Shown here in pieces: positions 1 through 7,366 of a stretch of DNA of 9,390 nt; position 1 is the first letter of the stretch, and each line of letters begins with the position of its first letter. The notes beneath the pieces were generated by a model. That model saw only the letters and a list, made by a program, of their open reading frames with translations, was not told the DNA's origin and did not search any database. This stretch comes from Bacteroidales bacterium (GTDB lineage: Bacteria; Bacteroidota; Bacteroidia; Bacteroidales; UBA10428), in contig JAFGQQ010000436.1 of the NCBI GenBank assembly GCA_016935595.1, positions 1 to 9,390 on the forward strand, read 5' to 3'. The translations under genes were made by a program, and so were the position numbers.

Positions 1-7
1 ACCGTTA

Positions 8-667
8 TTAAAAATTTAGTGCAAATGTACAAATACCACCATCTTTCAAAGGAATTAATCCAAAATTTAAATTTGACTTTTTATTCAGCTTGTTTGATAA
101 ACTAATATTGGAATGTTTAGTACAATGTGTCATTAATACAATACTAGTTGATAACATCACTCCAGTTACCGCAATAACAGGTGTTGGGGGAGTAATCTCC
201 ATAATTCCCATACTAATTAATAGACCTGAACATAACATGCCTCCGGTATATGCAACCCATGAAGCTGTCTTTACTCTTTTCCATTCATCACTAAGAAAAA
301 ATGCATTAGTTGAGATAATAGGAACTGAAATCATTGAAATCACTACAGAAGATATTCCTAAAGGCATAGCTGGAATTTGTTCTTGCTTCGTAATTTCTGC
401 TGCAATAGCTAATCCAAGTACTACCGGGCCTGCAATATAACCATATTTTATTCTACTCTTAGAAGACTCTGAGGTTAATAAACTAGTTGAATTAAGTTGA
501 TTATTTAAAGAATAATTTTTAAAGTATAATAAATCAGAGTTATTATAGTCATTAATTAAATCAAATGTATAATTATTTTTAATAACTTTATTATTAATTT
601 GAAAATTTGAACTATTAACATTAGAGATACTGATTATAAACAAAAAAAAGAAAATTATTTTTTTCAT
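8..667 (-). CDS. Hypothetical multi-pass membrane protein with N-terminal signal sequence
   Basis: I do not recognise this 219-residue protein. It starts with a Sec-type signal: two lysines after Met, then a phenylalanine/isoleucine-rich core to about residue 17, with a likely cleavage near Ser19-Ser20. An asparagine- and serine-rich polar stretch follows (about 20-72). Then come roughly four hydrophobic segments at about 74-92, 100-122, 132-156 and 160-181, and a polar tail ending in an aromatic residue (Phe219). The segments contain Gly and Pro (GPVVLGLAIAA near 80-90), which fits a small inner-membrane protein. The ATG at 667 is chosen because the signal sequence begins there. The gene lies 74 bp downstream of the lipoprotein gene on the same strand. 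I see no promoter match between them, so co-transcription is plausible. Membrane location is well supported; the function is unknown. Confidence 0.7.
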   Translation of the reverse strand: MKKIIFFFLFIISISNVNSSNFQINNKVIKNNYTFDLINDYNNSDLLYFKNYSLNNQLNSTSLLTSESSKSRIKYGYIAGPVVLGLAIAAEITKQEQIPAMPLGISSVVISMISVPIISTNAFFLSDEWKRVKTASWVAYTGGMLCSGLLISMGIMEITPPTPVIAVTGVMLSTSIVLMTHCTKHSNISLSNKLNKKSNLNFGLIPLKDGGICTFALNF

Positions 668-741
668 GATTTGATAATATAATATTAATAAATTTTATGT
701 GCATTTTTTTATTAAAGAGAGTTTATTGATATAAGCATTTT

Positions 742-1329
742 TTAATAATTTGAAGTTAAAGTAAATGATGTTCCTTTTGAATTAGTTAGGGTTCCGGTGT
801 AATCTTTAACCATTGAATCTTTGGAAAAATTTAACGTAAGGGTAATTTCATCATTGTATTCTCCTTCGAGAGATAAATTGCAGGTTAATACCCATCCTCC
901 CGAATATGAACTTGAAACCGAACCGGATTTTTCATGTATTGATCCGTTTATGTTAGCCGAACCGGTAATAATCAAAGCATCATCATCATCGCTTTTAGAT
1001 AATTTATTTAGTGTCATCACTACATTATTAAACTCATAATAGTAATCCGGATATGAAAAAGTATATGAATACTCTGTATACTCATAACTTCCGTTTATCT
1101 TTATGGTACCTCGCGTACCCTCTTTAATTTCATTATTCCAAATTTTATCTTTTGTTCTGCTATATAAAATAAACGGATAAATTATTGATGTTACTTCTGA
1201 TGCCGTAACTTTAGCATCCCAATTCTCTTCTATTGATGAAACCGAAGAATTATCTTCTTTTTCGCATGAAATATATAAGAGGAAAAATATACATACTGTT
1301 ATTAATATTATTTCTGCTTTTATTTTCAT
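742..1329 (-). CDS. Small lipoprotein, probably surface-exposed
   Basis: This 195-residue protein has a type II signal peptide: a short basic start (MKIK), a hydrophobic core, then the lipobox-like YIS-C with the lipidated cysteine at position 22. Tyr at -3 is less usual than Leu. Residues 23-26 are EKED, which fits the Lys-acidic-acidic lipoprotein export signal described after the cysteine in Capnocytophaga and Flavobacterium, so export to the outer leaflet of the outer membrane is inferred. The mature part is Ser/Thr/Tyr-rich with alternating hydrophobic residues, suggesting a small beta-sandwich or barrel-like fold. It carries an Asp-rich patch (KSDDDDA) near 111-117 that might bind cations. 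I recognise no family beyond this general type. The gene is transcribed away from the AraC-type regulator at 1509, with which it shares a control region, and is a likely target of that regulator. Confidence 0.72.
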   Translation of the reverse strand: MKIKAEIILITVCIFFLLYISCEKEDNSSVSSIEENWDAKVTASEVTSIIYPFILYSRTKDKIWNNEIKEGTRGTIKINGSYEYTEYSYTFSYPDYYYEFNNVVMTLNKLSKSDDDDALIITGSANINGSIHEKSGSVSSSYSGGWVLTCNLSLEGEYNDEITLTLNFSKDSMVKDYTGTLTNSKGTSFTLTSNY

Positions 1330-1376
1330 ATTAATAAGTATTATTTATGTAATAATGATTTTAAATAAAATATAAC

Positions 1377-1402
1377 GTTTTAAGTATTAAAAGTCTTAAA
1401 AC
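1377..1402. repeat. Perfect 8-bp inverted repeat in lipoprotein leader
   Basis: GTTTTAAG at 1377-1384 and CTTAAAAC at 1395-1402 are exact reverse complements separated by 10 bp. The repeat starts a few bases inside the predicted transcript of the lipoprotein gene, whose -7 element is at 1413-1420. It could be a repressor operator with dyad symmetry or a stem-loop at the 5' end of the mRNA. It is rich in A and T, so the stem would be weak. Confidence 0.45.
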
Positions 1403-1412
1403 AATCAAAAAA

Positions 1413-1440
1413 CAAACATATATAAAAAGGCATTATACAA
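1413..1440 (-). promoter_or_regulatory. Bacteroidota-type promoter for the lipoprotein gene
   Basis: Read on the minus strand there is TTG (1440-1438), a 17-bp spacer, then TATGTTTG (1420-1413), an exact match to the Bacteroidota -7 consensus TAnnTTTG at a permitted spacing. It would start transcription near 1406 and give a leader of about 77 nt before the ATG at 1329. The -33 TTG directly abuts the direct repeat at 1441-1476, so a protein bound there could touch or block polymerase. Confidence 0.5.
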
Positions 1441-1476
1441 TTGTTCATATTGTAAATTCTTTGTTCAAAATGTAAA
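1441..1476. promoter_or_regulatory. Direct-repeat operator, probable AraC-type binding site
   Basis: TTGTTCATATTGTAAA (1441-1456) and TTGTTCAAAATGTAAA (1461-1476) agree at 14 of 16 positions, with a period of exactly 20 bp, close to two helical turns. Tandem direct half-sites about 20 bp apart and overlapping the -33/-35 region are the classic arrangement for AraC-family activators. The site sits between two divergent promoters: next to the -33 of the lipoprotein gene on one side and overlapping the putative -33 of the regulator gene on the other. The likely ligand is the AraC-type protein encoded at 1509, so autoregulation is inferred. Confidence 0.6.
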
Positions 1477-1491
1477 AAAAGGATATATTTA
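1461..1491 (+). promoter_or_regulatory. Putative promoter of the AraC-type regulator gene
   Basis: TTG at 1461-1463, a 20-bp spacer and TATATTTA at 1484-1491 match the Bacteroidota pattern with one mismatch, the final G of TAnnTTTG. The implied start near 1496-1499 leaves a leader of only about 10 nt before the ATG at 1509. The -33 element is the first triplet of the second operator half-site. The sequence is very AT-rich, so chance matches are possible. Confidence 0.35.
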
Positions 1492-1508
1492 GTACTATTT
1501 TTTTAATT

Positions 1509-2645
1509 ATGAGCATATCGGAAATAGCATTATTAAGTCCAATATTTATTTGTTTAATCCAGGGTATTCAATTGTGGTTATTAAATTTCAAGTATCCAAA
1601 CCCTAAATTTATTTTAGGTTGTTTTATGATTGTTTCGGCTATATTACACTCAACCATTACTGTGTATCAAACCGGGAATTTTTATGTATACCGATATTTT
1701 GATGGTGTATTTATGTCGTTTTTATTGATTATGCAACCGCTCTTTTATACTTATACCCTTTCACTTACATCAGAAAATATGCATATCAGAAATATAATTT
1801 GGCATTATATACCCGCTATTATTGTATTTGTACTCTCTGTGATTATTTATTCCACTTTAAATACAAGTGAACAAATATATTATTTAAAAAACTATATGAA
1901 TGGTATTTTTAACGATAATCCAAAACTAAGGGTATTATTTATATTTTTCCATATAACCAAATTCATTTACCTTAGTCAAGTATTTGTTTATTTTATATTT
2001 ATTATCAGGCAATTATTAAATCACCGCAAGGATTTTAATAATATGTTTTCATCAAGTAATGATTTAAAGCTAAATTGGTTATTTGTATTTACCTTTATTT
2101 ATTTTATGGTGTCTATTAACAGTATAGTTGTAAATTTTATTCCAACCCATGTTTTAAATACAAAGGAAATTTTATTAAATATAAGCCTTCTCATTTTTAG
2201 TATTTTTTATTTTGTGATTGGATATATGGGCATGCAGCAAGTTTCTGTAATTCCAATTATTCAGAATATGGATAGGGAAATTTATCACAATTATTCAAAT
2301 AAAGAGTCATCTGTTGTATTAAATATGATTAATAAATATATGATTAAAGAAAAAGCATATTTAAAAAGCGATATTCGTATATGGGATTTATGCAAGCAGG
2401 TTAATTGTAACAGAACATATGTTTCCAAAGCCATTAATGAATCTCTTAAAATGAATTTTAATGACTATGTAAATAAATTACGAATCGAAGAAGCATGTAA
2501 ACTAATTGATCAAAAATCGCCTAATTATACATTTGATGTCATAAGCAATCTCTGTGGATTTAACTCAATAACCACATTTAACAGGGCATTTAAAAAATTT
2601 ACTAACCAAACACCCGCTAAATATAAAAAAATAATGAAGGTTTGA
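1509..2645 (+). CDS. Membrane-anchored AraC-family transcriptional regulator (7TM + HTH)
   Basis: This 378-residue protein has two parts. Residues 1 to about 243 hold seven hydrophobic segments (about 5-26, 34-54, 62-84, 97-116, 139-167, 189-210 and 219-242). The C-terminal 100 residues form an AraC/XylS DNA-binding domain with two helix-turn-helix units. The first is around 289-311 (IWDLCKQVNCNRTYVSKAIN). The second is around 342-374, with the family signature FN-x-x-x-x-FNRAFKKF-x-x-x-TPAKYKK. This architecture is common in Bacteroidota, where the membrane part is thought to sense an extracellular or membrane signal; the ligand is unknown here. The ATG is preceded only by A/T-rich sequence, as is normal in this phylum. 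A 20-bp-period direct repeat lies 33 bp upstream and probably serves autoregulation. The gene converges on the lipid operon, with 5 bp between stop codons and no room for a separate terminator. Confidence 0.88.
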   Translation: MSISEIALLSPIFICLIQGIQLWLLNFKYPNPKFILGCFMIVSAILHSTITVYQTGNFYVYRYFDGVFMSFLLIMQPLFYTYTLSLTSENMHIRNIIWHYIPAIIVFVLSVIIYSTLNTSEQIYYLKNYMNGIFNDNPKLRVLFIFFHITKFIYLSQVFVYFIFIIRQLLNHRKDFNNMFSSSNDLKLNWLFVFTFIYFMVSINSIVVNFIPTHVLNTKEILLNISLLIFSIFYFVIGYMGMQQVSVIPIIQNMDREIYHNYSNKESSVVLNMINKYMIKEKAYLKSDIRIWDLCKQVNCNRTYVSKAINESLKMNFNDYVNKLRIEEACKLIDQKSPNYTFDVISNLCGFNSITTFNRAFKKFTNQTPAKYKKIMKV

Positions 2646-2650
2646 AGCAA

Positions 2651-4090
2651 TCATTTACTTTTTCTTATTATTTCTAATGCACACAAATATCCATTAAAAA
2701 TAGCTCCTGAAAATCCGCCGCCAATTTTTGTCCATGCTGAGGCAAAATAAAGATTTTCTATTGATTTTATTTCATCAAGTTTAACTCTTTCCGGTGTTTG
2801 AGCAAAACCATACACAGCACCCTGTGGATTTAATGTGTATCGTTCAACTGTTTTTGAAGTACCTACTTCGTAAATTACAATTACATCTTTGATCCCTGTA
2901 ATAATCTTTTCTAATTTTTCAATAAAAATTTGAGCAACTTCATCTTTTTTAATTTTGTATTCTTCCCTGGTTAATCCTTCCCAGTCTTTTATATAATCAA
3001 TACAACACAGTGCCCCAACACCTTTACCTTCCGGGATTAAAGCTGAATCAACCTGACTGTAATCCACAAAAGTAAAATTGCGATTTTTAAAATCACCCCG
3101 ATTATTTTTAATGATATCGCCAATATTTTCTATGGAATCATCATAAACAAAAACCGAATAATTTTTATTTCCTATTTCTTTTAATGGTTTTTTAAATCCG
3201 AAGTAAATTGTAAGCAATGATGCCCCAATTTTTCTTTTCTCAATATCTGCCAGTAATAGTTGTTTTTGTTTTTCAGGTAACATATTATTAACTACATTCG
3301 GTATTGCGGCATTTGAAATAATATTATTACTATAAGCTTTTTCTATTTCATCTGAGTATTTCTTTTGATATGTAATTCCAATGGCTTTGTCATCTTCAAC
3401 CAGAATACTTTTTACTAAATGATTTAGTTTAACTTCTCCTCCATTTTTTACAATAAAATCGGCTAAGTAATGGGATAATTTTTGCGAACCGCCTTTAATA
3501 AAATTTCCTCCACCGGCATAGTAGCTTCCCTGTGCAACCGAGTAATAACTTAATGATAAAGTATATGGATCATCATGAAAATATCCTAAATTACCAAGTA
3601 AAGCTAATTTCAAATCTTCACTCTTAATAATTGAATCAAGAAAATCCCCAACATTATTTTCTTCTTCTCTTACTGAATTTTTAATTATTTCTCTAGCATT
3701 TAATATCTGGTGAAAGTAAGCATCAATTCCCTTTTTTTCATCTGGAAAATTCTTTATCAAGACTTCTTTTGCTTGTTCGGGATCATGAGGAATAACAATA
3801 TCAATATTTCTATATATAAACCTGTAAAATTCAGGAACTTTCAAGAATTCAACATGATCAAAAACTCCTAAATCACGAAATATTTTAGTTTTCATATCCC
3901 TTGGATGAAGTCCGTCCATTTCATGCAATCCCACTTCAAACCAAAAATCTTTACGTTTAAAAGTTGTGGCGCATCCTCCGGGGATATTATGCTGTTCAAC
4001 CAATAAAACCTTCTTACCGGCTTTTGCCAGCTTTGCCCCGGCGATTAATCCACCTAAACCACCTCCAATAACTATAACATCGTAATTCAT
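2651..4090 (-). CDS. FAD-dependent oxidoreductase, CrtISO / phytoene desaturase / retinol saturase family
   Basis: This 479-residue flavoprotein begins with a Rossmann dinucleotide-binding motif (DVIVIGGGLGGLIAG, residues 4-18, GxGxxG at 9-14). The ribose-binding acidic residue is Glu32 (LLVEQ), followed by the PGG signature at 37-39 (NIPGGCATTF). The C-terminus carries the family's second FAD-contact motif, NLYFASAWTKIGGGFSGAIF at about 446-465. Length and motifs fit the carotenoid isomerase, phytoene desaturase and retinol saturase group, which moves hydrogens on or isomerises long conjugated or unsaturated chains. The substrate cannot be read from sequence, and no carotenoid genes (crtB, crtE, crtY) lie in the window. 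It is the last gene of a tight operon, 4 bp after the acyltransferase stop, so a lipid acyl chain or polyene tail is a reasonable guess. The ATG at 4090 directly precedes the FAD motif and is secure. Confidence 0.85.
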   Translation of the reverse strand: MNYDVIVIGGGLGGLIAGAKLAKAGKKVLLVEQHNIPGGCATTFKRKDFWFEVGLHEMDGLHPRDMKTKIFRDLGVFDHVEFLKVPEFYRFIYRNIDIVIPHDPEQAKEVLIKNFPDEKKGIDAYFHQILNAREIIKNSVREEENNVGDFLDSIIKSEDLKLALLGNLGYFHDDPYTLSLSYYSVAQGSYYAGGGNFIKGGSQKLSHYLADFIVKNGGEVKLNHLVKSILVEDDKAIGITYQKKYSDEIEKAYSNNIISNAAIPNVVNNMLPEKQKQLLLADIEKRKIGASLLTIYFGFKKPLKEIGNKNYSVFVYDDSIENIGDIIKNNRGDFKNRNFTFVDYSQVDSALIPEGKGVGALCCIDYIKDWEGLTREEYKIKKDEVAQIFIEKLEKIITGIKDVIVIYEVGTSKTVERYTLNPQGAVYGFAQTPERVKLDEIKSIENLYFASAWTKIGGGFSGAIFNGYLCALEIIRKSK

Positions 4091-4094
4091 GGAT

Positions 4095-5285
4095 TTAATT
4101 TTTATTCTTTTTTACATTTTTAATATCAGGAATAGGGTATCGTTTAAATTCTGCGTTTCTGTCGAATAAATACCTGTAAGTAATATAATGTTTTACCGGA
4201 ACACTACCAACAGAAATAAAAATCTTCCTCATTTTCGGATTAAAATCTCCCACCCACGAAAACTCAATCTCTTTGTAGTGAGGTTTATTCCGAATTGCAT
4301 TTTGCACCTCCATTATAAAAGCCGACTCAATCCCTAAATTTTGAAACTCTGGTATAACTCCCATCAAAACTCCCCTTGCCCGGGTCATTGTATTTTTCTT
4401 TTTTAAATACAGGAATTTTAATTTATTAAAAATATGAAGTTTACCATTTAAATGTTTCAATATCTGGTTAACATCAGGATACATTAAATAAATGGCTACT
4501 GGCCGTTTATCTTTGTAAGCAAACCAGATAAAATCTTCCTCAATAATGGCTTTGGCTTTCTTAAGTGTCTTTCTTATATATTCAACTTTTAACGGTTCAA
4601 AATTCTCTAAAAAAGAGTCCCATGCTGTATTAAAAACTTCGGCAAAATCATTAGTAAATTTTTCAGCTTCTTTCCAGGTAAAATGCTTGAATTCATATCC
4701 CGGTTTATTTTTCACCCATTCGGCAATTCGTAAAAACCGCTCCGACATTTTTTTTGTTACATCCAAATGAAATCCTTCTTGTTTAAAGTAGGTTTTGAAA
4801 CCATAACTTTCAAACAATTGTTGGTAATATTCAGGATTGTAAGCAATTTCATAAGAAGGATGCGTAAAGCCATCAACAAGGAGTCCCCAATAACTGTCTC
4901 TTTCGCCAAAGTTAATTGGCCCATCCATTGCTTCCATTTTTTGAGCTGTCAGCCATTCTTTTGCTGTATCGAAAAGAAGATTGGCTGCGTTTTGATCATT
5001 GATACATTCAAAGAAGCCTATCCCGCCAGTGGGCTGATCGTGAATATGGGCGGTTTTATAATCAATAAAGGCCGCAATTCTGCCAGTTAGTTTTCCGTTT
5101 TCATCCTTTAAAATCCATCTATCAGCTATTCCATGGTTATAATAATCATTTTGCTTAGGATCAAAAATAGCATCAATTTCTTTATCAAGCGGGCAAACCC
5201 AAACCGGATCGTCTTTATATAATATTTTTGCAACTTTTGTAAATTCTCTTTCCCCTATTTTGTCAATTACTTTCGATGCCTTCAT
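4095..5285 (-). CDS. YghO/bCerS-like GNAT-fold acyltransferase
   Basis: This 396-residue protein matches the pattern of the YghO/BcerS-like family, which includes the Caulobacter bacterial ceramide synthase bCerS. Recognisable marks in order are YKDDPVWVCPL (23-33), GRIAAFID (68-75), GGIGFFECI (87-95), AKEWL (108-112), GPINFGERDSYWGLLVDGF (122-140) and YNPEYYQQLFESYGF (149-163). A C-terminal GNAT-like half is around 302-375 (RARGVLMGVIPEFQNLGIES). Members transfer an acyl group from a thioester to an amine. The acceptor here is not known, and sphingoid base, capnine-type or other amino lipids are candidates. I chose the ATG at 5285 because the family-like region begins just after it. An in-frame TTG at 5312 would add nine residues and leave 1 bp after the synthetase stop. 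Its position behind an acyl-CoA synthetase-like gene supports use of acyl-CoA. Family assignment is fairly sure; substrate is inference. Confidence 0.72.
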   Translation of the reverse strand: MKASKVIDKIGEREFTKVAKILYKDDPVWVCPLDKEIDAIFDPKQNDYYNHGIADRWILKDENGKLTGRIAAFIDYKTAHIHDQPTGGIGFFECINDQNAANLLFDTAKEWLTAQKMEAMDGPINFGERDSYWGLLVDGFTHPSYEIAYNPEYYQQLFESYGFKTYFKQEGFHLDVTKKMSERFLRIAEWVKNKPGYEFKHFTWKEAEKFTNDFAEVFNTAWDSFLENFEPLKVEYIRKTLKKAKAIIEEDFIWFAYKDKRPVAIYLMYPDVNQILKHLNGKLHIFNKLKFLYLKKKNTMTRARGVLMGVIPEFQNLGIESAFIMEVQNAIRNKPHYKEIEFSWVGDFNPKMRKIFISVGSVPVKHYITYRYLFDRNAEFKRYPIPDIKNVKKNKN

Positions 5286-5313
5286 ATTATAGTTGTTCAA
5301 AGAATAAGTCAAA

Positions 5314-7095
5314 TTAAACTTTTTGTTTTATATAAATATTTTCGATAATGCTTCGGTATTTTTTGTCGATAATATTGCGTTTAAGTTTTAAGGTAGGTGA
5401 TAATTCTCCAGTACCCGGTGACCATTCATCAGCAACTAACCTGTATCGTAGAATTTTCTCCGGTCCGTTTAATTCTTTATTTAAATTTTTTACTTCCCTG
5501 TTAAAGATATCAAGAATGGGCTGAAGCTTTATCAATTCATTGTTTGTATTTACCTGGATATTATTCTTTTTACACCATTCACTTAAATATGTAAAATTAG
5601 GGGAGATAAGAGCGCTTGCAAATTTTTCATGTTCACCGACTACCAAGGCCTGATCTATAAAAACAGATTCTTTTAATTTATTTTCGATAACCTGTGGTGC
5701 AATAAATTTACCATTCGAAAGCTTAAAAATTTCTTTTTTGCGATCGGTAACTTTAAGGAATTTTCCATTTTCAAGATGACCAATATCACCGGTATGAAAC
5801 CAGCCTTCATTATCAAAAACAGATGCAGTTAATTCCGGATCTTTATAATAACCCAGCATTACATTATGTCCCTTGCATAATACTTCTCCGTCATCAGCAA
5901 TTTTTACTTCAACACCGTTAATTGTAGTTCCAACGCTGCCCAGCATAACATCTGGTTTATTAGCCCTGTTAATAGTAATAATAGGAGAGGTTTCTGTTAG
6001 TCCATACATATTTAAAACCTTAATTCCACATGCCCAAAATATCCTTTCCAACCGGGGTTGAAGGCTTGCCCCTCCACATCCAACTAATCTTACTTTTCCA
6101 CCAATTGCTTCACGCCATTTACTGAATATCAGTTTATCGGCAATTTTTAACTTTACCTTATAAAATCCTAATCCAAAACCTGAAATTCTGTATTTTAAGC
6201 CAATATTAACAGCCCAAAAGAAAATCTTTTTCTTTATTCCGGTTAATTCTTTTCCTTTTGCAATAATATTATCAAATATTTTTTCAAGAATCCTGGGAAC
6301 AGCATCAAAACCCACGGGTTGAATCTCTTTCATGTTTTTAGCAATTGTTCCCATATTTTCAGCATAATAAATACTACTGCCACTATATTGTGTTTGATAA
6401 TTTCCTAATCTCCCTCCAACATGGCATAAGGGTAGTATACTTAAATATTTTTCATCGGGTTTGAGTTGAAAAATCTCGGCAGCAGCTAAGAAATTTCGCA
6501 CTAAGTTTTTGTGGGATAACATCACGCCTTTTGATTTATCAATAGTCCCGGAAGTGTAAATTAAAGTAGCAAAATCATCTGTTGTAATACTGTTTTTAAT
6601 AGATCCCAGCTCTTCTTTATATTTGTCGGCACTTTTTTTACCGAGTTCAATAATTTCCTGCCACGATGTAACTCCTTCAAGATTGTTGAAAGAGTAAATC
6701 TGATCATTATTAAATACTTGTTTCCATGCAGTAGATATAGTATTATAATTAGATTGATCTGATACAAAAACCAGTTTAACCTCTGCTTGTTCGAATATGT
6801 ATTTATATTCATTACTGTTTAATGTTGTAAATAAAGGAACATGTATAATTCCTGCCATTGCCATTCCCATATCTATAATATTCCACTCCGGACAATTTGC
6901 AGAAATACTTGCAATTTTATCACCTTTTTTAAATCCTTTTGCTAATAATCCATAACTTAGATAATAGGAAGTCTCAATATATTCCTGTGAGCTTATCTCA
7001 ACCCACATGCCATTTTTTTTTGAAACCAAAGCATCAGGTTTGTTAAAATGTTTCCTGTATCTTTCAAGAAGATCAAACGTTCGGGTAATTTCCAT
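5314..7095 (-). CDS. Long-chain acyl-CoA synthetase-like AMP-forming ligase with altered P-loop
   Basis: This 593-residue member of the ANL (AMP-binding) superfamily has the length of bacterial long-chain fatty acyl-CoA synthetases. Motifs visible are the ATP/phosphate loop region (YTSGTIDKSKGVMLSH, 180-195), LPLCHVGGRL (221-230), MYGLTETSP (363-371), HTGDIG (434-439), TDRKKEIFKLSNGKFI (450-465) and the catalytic-lysine region ELSPTLKLKR (564-573, Lys570 in the usual place). Such enzymes activate a fatty acid to acyl-AMP and then acyl-CoA. Two spots deviate: the loop normally reads TSGTTGxPKG but here has Ile-Asp-Lys-Ser, and the usual HxFER after LPL is HVGGR. The rest is intact with no frameshift, so the gene looks functional. 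It leads the operon, and supply of acyl-CoA (or acyl-AMP) to the acyltransferase behind it is inferred. The ATG at 7095 opens a typical N-terminus. Confidence 0.88.
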   Translation of the reverse strand: MEITRTFDLLERYRKHFNKPDALVSKKNGMWVEISSQEYIETSYYLSYGLLAKGFKKGDKIASISANCPEWNIIDMGMAMAGIIHVPLFTTLNSNEYKYIFEQAEVKLVFVSDQSNYNTISTAWKQVFNNDQIYSFNNLEGVTSWQEIIELGKKSADKYKEELGSIKNSITTDDFATLIYTSGTIDKSKGVMLSHKNLVRNFLAAAEIFQLKPDEKYLSILPLCHVGGRLGNYQTQYSGSSIYYAENMGTIAKNMKEIQPVGFDAVPRILEKIFDNIIAKGKELTGIKKKIFFWAVNIGLKYRISGFGLGFYKVKLKIADKLIFSKWREAIGGKVRLVGCGGASLQPRLERIFWACGIKVLNMYGLTETSPIITINRANKPDVMLGSVGTTINGVEVKIADDGEVLCKGHNVMLGYYKDPELTASVFDNEGWFHTGDIGHLENGKFLKVTDRKKEIFKLSNGKFIAPQVIENKLKESVFIDQALVVGEHEKFASALISPNFTYLSEWCKKNNIQVNTNNELIKLQPILDIFNREVKNLNKELNGPEKILRYRLVADEWSPGTGELSPTLKLKRNIIDKKYRSIIENIYIKQKV

Positions 7096-7145
7096 TAGAT
7101 AATAGTTATTTTGTAAGATATTAATGCTTATATTAAAGCTTTTTC

Positions 7146-7153
7146 CAAATATA
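7146..7153 (-). promoter_or_regulatory. -7 promoter element of the lipid operon
   Basis: Read on the minus strand this is TATATTTG, an exact match to TAnnTTTG, placed so that transcription would begin about 45 nt before the ATG at 7095. I see no TTG at the preferred 17-23 bp upstream (the nearest, at 7191-7189, is 35 bp away), so the -33 half is not supported. It is the only exact -7 match in the region upstream of the operon. Confidence 0.4.
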
Positions 7154-7329
7154 CAAATTCATTTTAATGTTGAAGTCAGGTTTTGTTTCAATTTAGAAGA
7201 TTTGAATGAAATTTGGAATTTGTTTTTAACTGAATATAGGATAAGAAACTTAATATATGAGCTTTTACTTATGTAAAATACATTGCTATAAATAAGTTGT
7301 GTGTAATGCCTGCCTATGAAAACGAACTT

Positions 7330-7363
7330 TTGAAAGAAGTATGCTTAGTTTTTAGTATATTTG
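7330..7363 (+). promoter_or_regulatory. Promoter abutting the GNAT-like gene
   Basis: TTG at 7330-7332, a 23-bp spacer and TATATTTG at 7356-7363 match the Bacteroidota promoter pattern exactly, at the long end of the accepted spacing. The -7 element ends only 3 bp before the ATG at 7367, so transcription would begin at or next to the start codon. This would give a leaderless mRNA if the promoter is real. Confidence 0.42.
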
Positions 7364-7366
7364 TAT

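Noticed and set aside
90..440. Plus-strand reading frame opposite the membrane protein gene
   Set aside because: It is the mirror of a minus-strand gene that has a signal peptide and membrane segments; it has none of its own.
7183..7198. Possible AraC-type half-site (TTGTTTCAATTTAGAA) upstream of the lipid operon
   Set aside because: Agrees with the 1461-1476 half-site at only about 10 of 16 positions, is single, and lies in AT-rich sequence.
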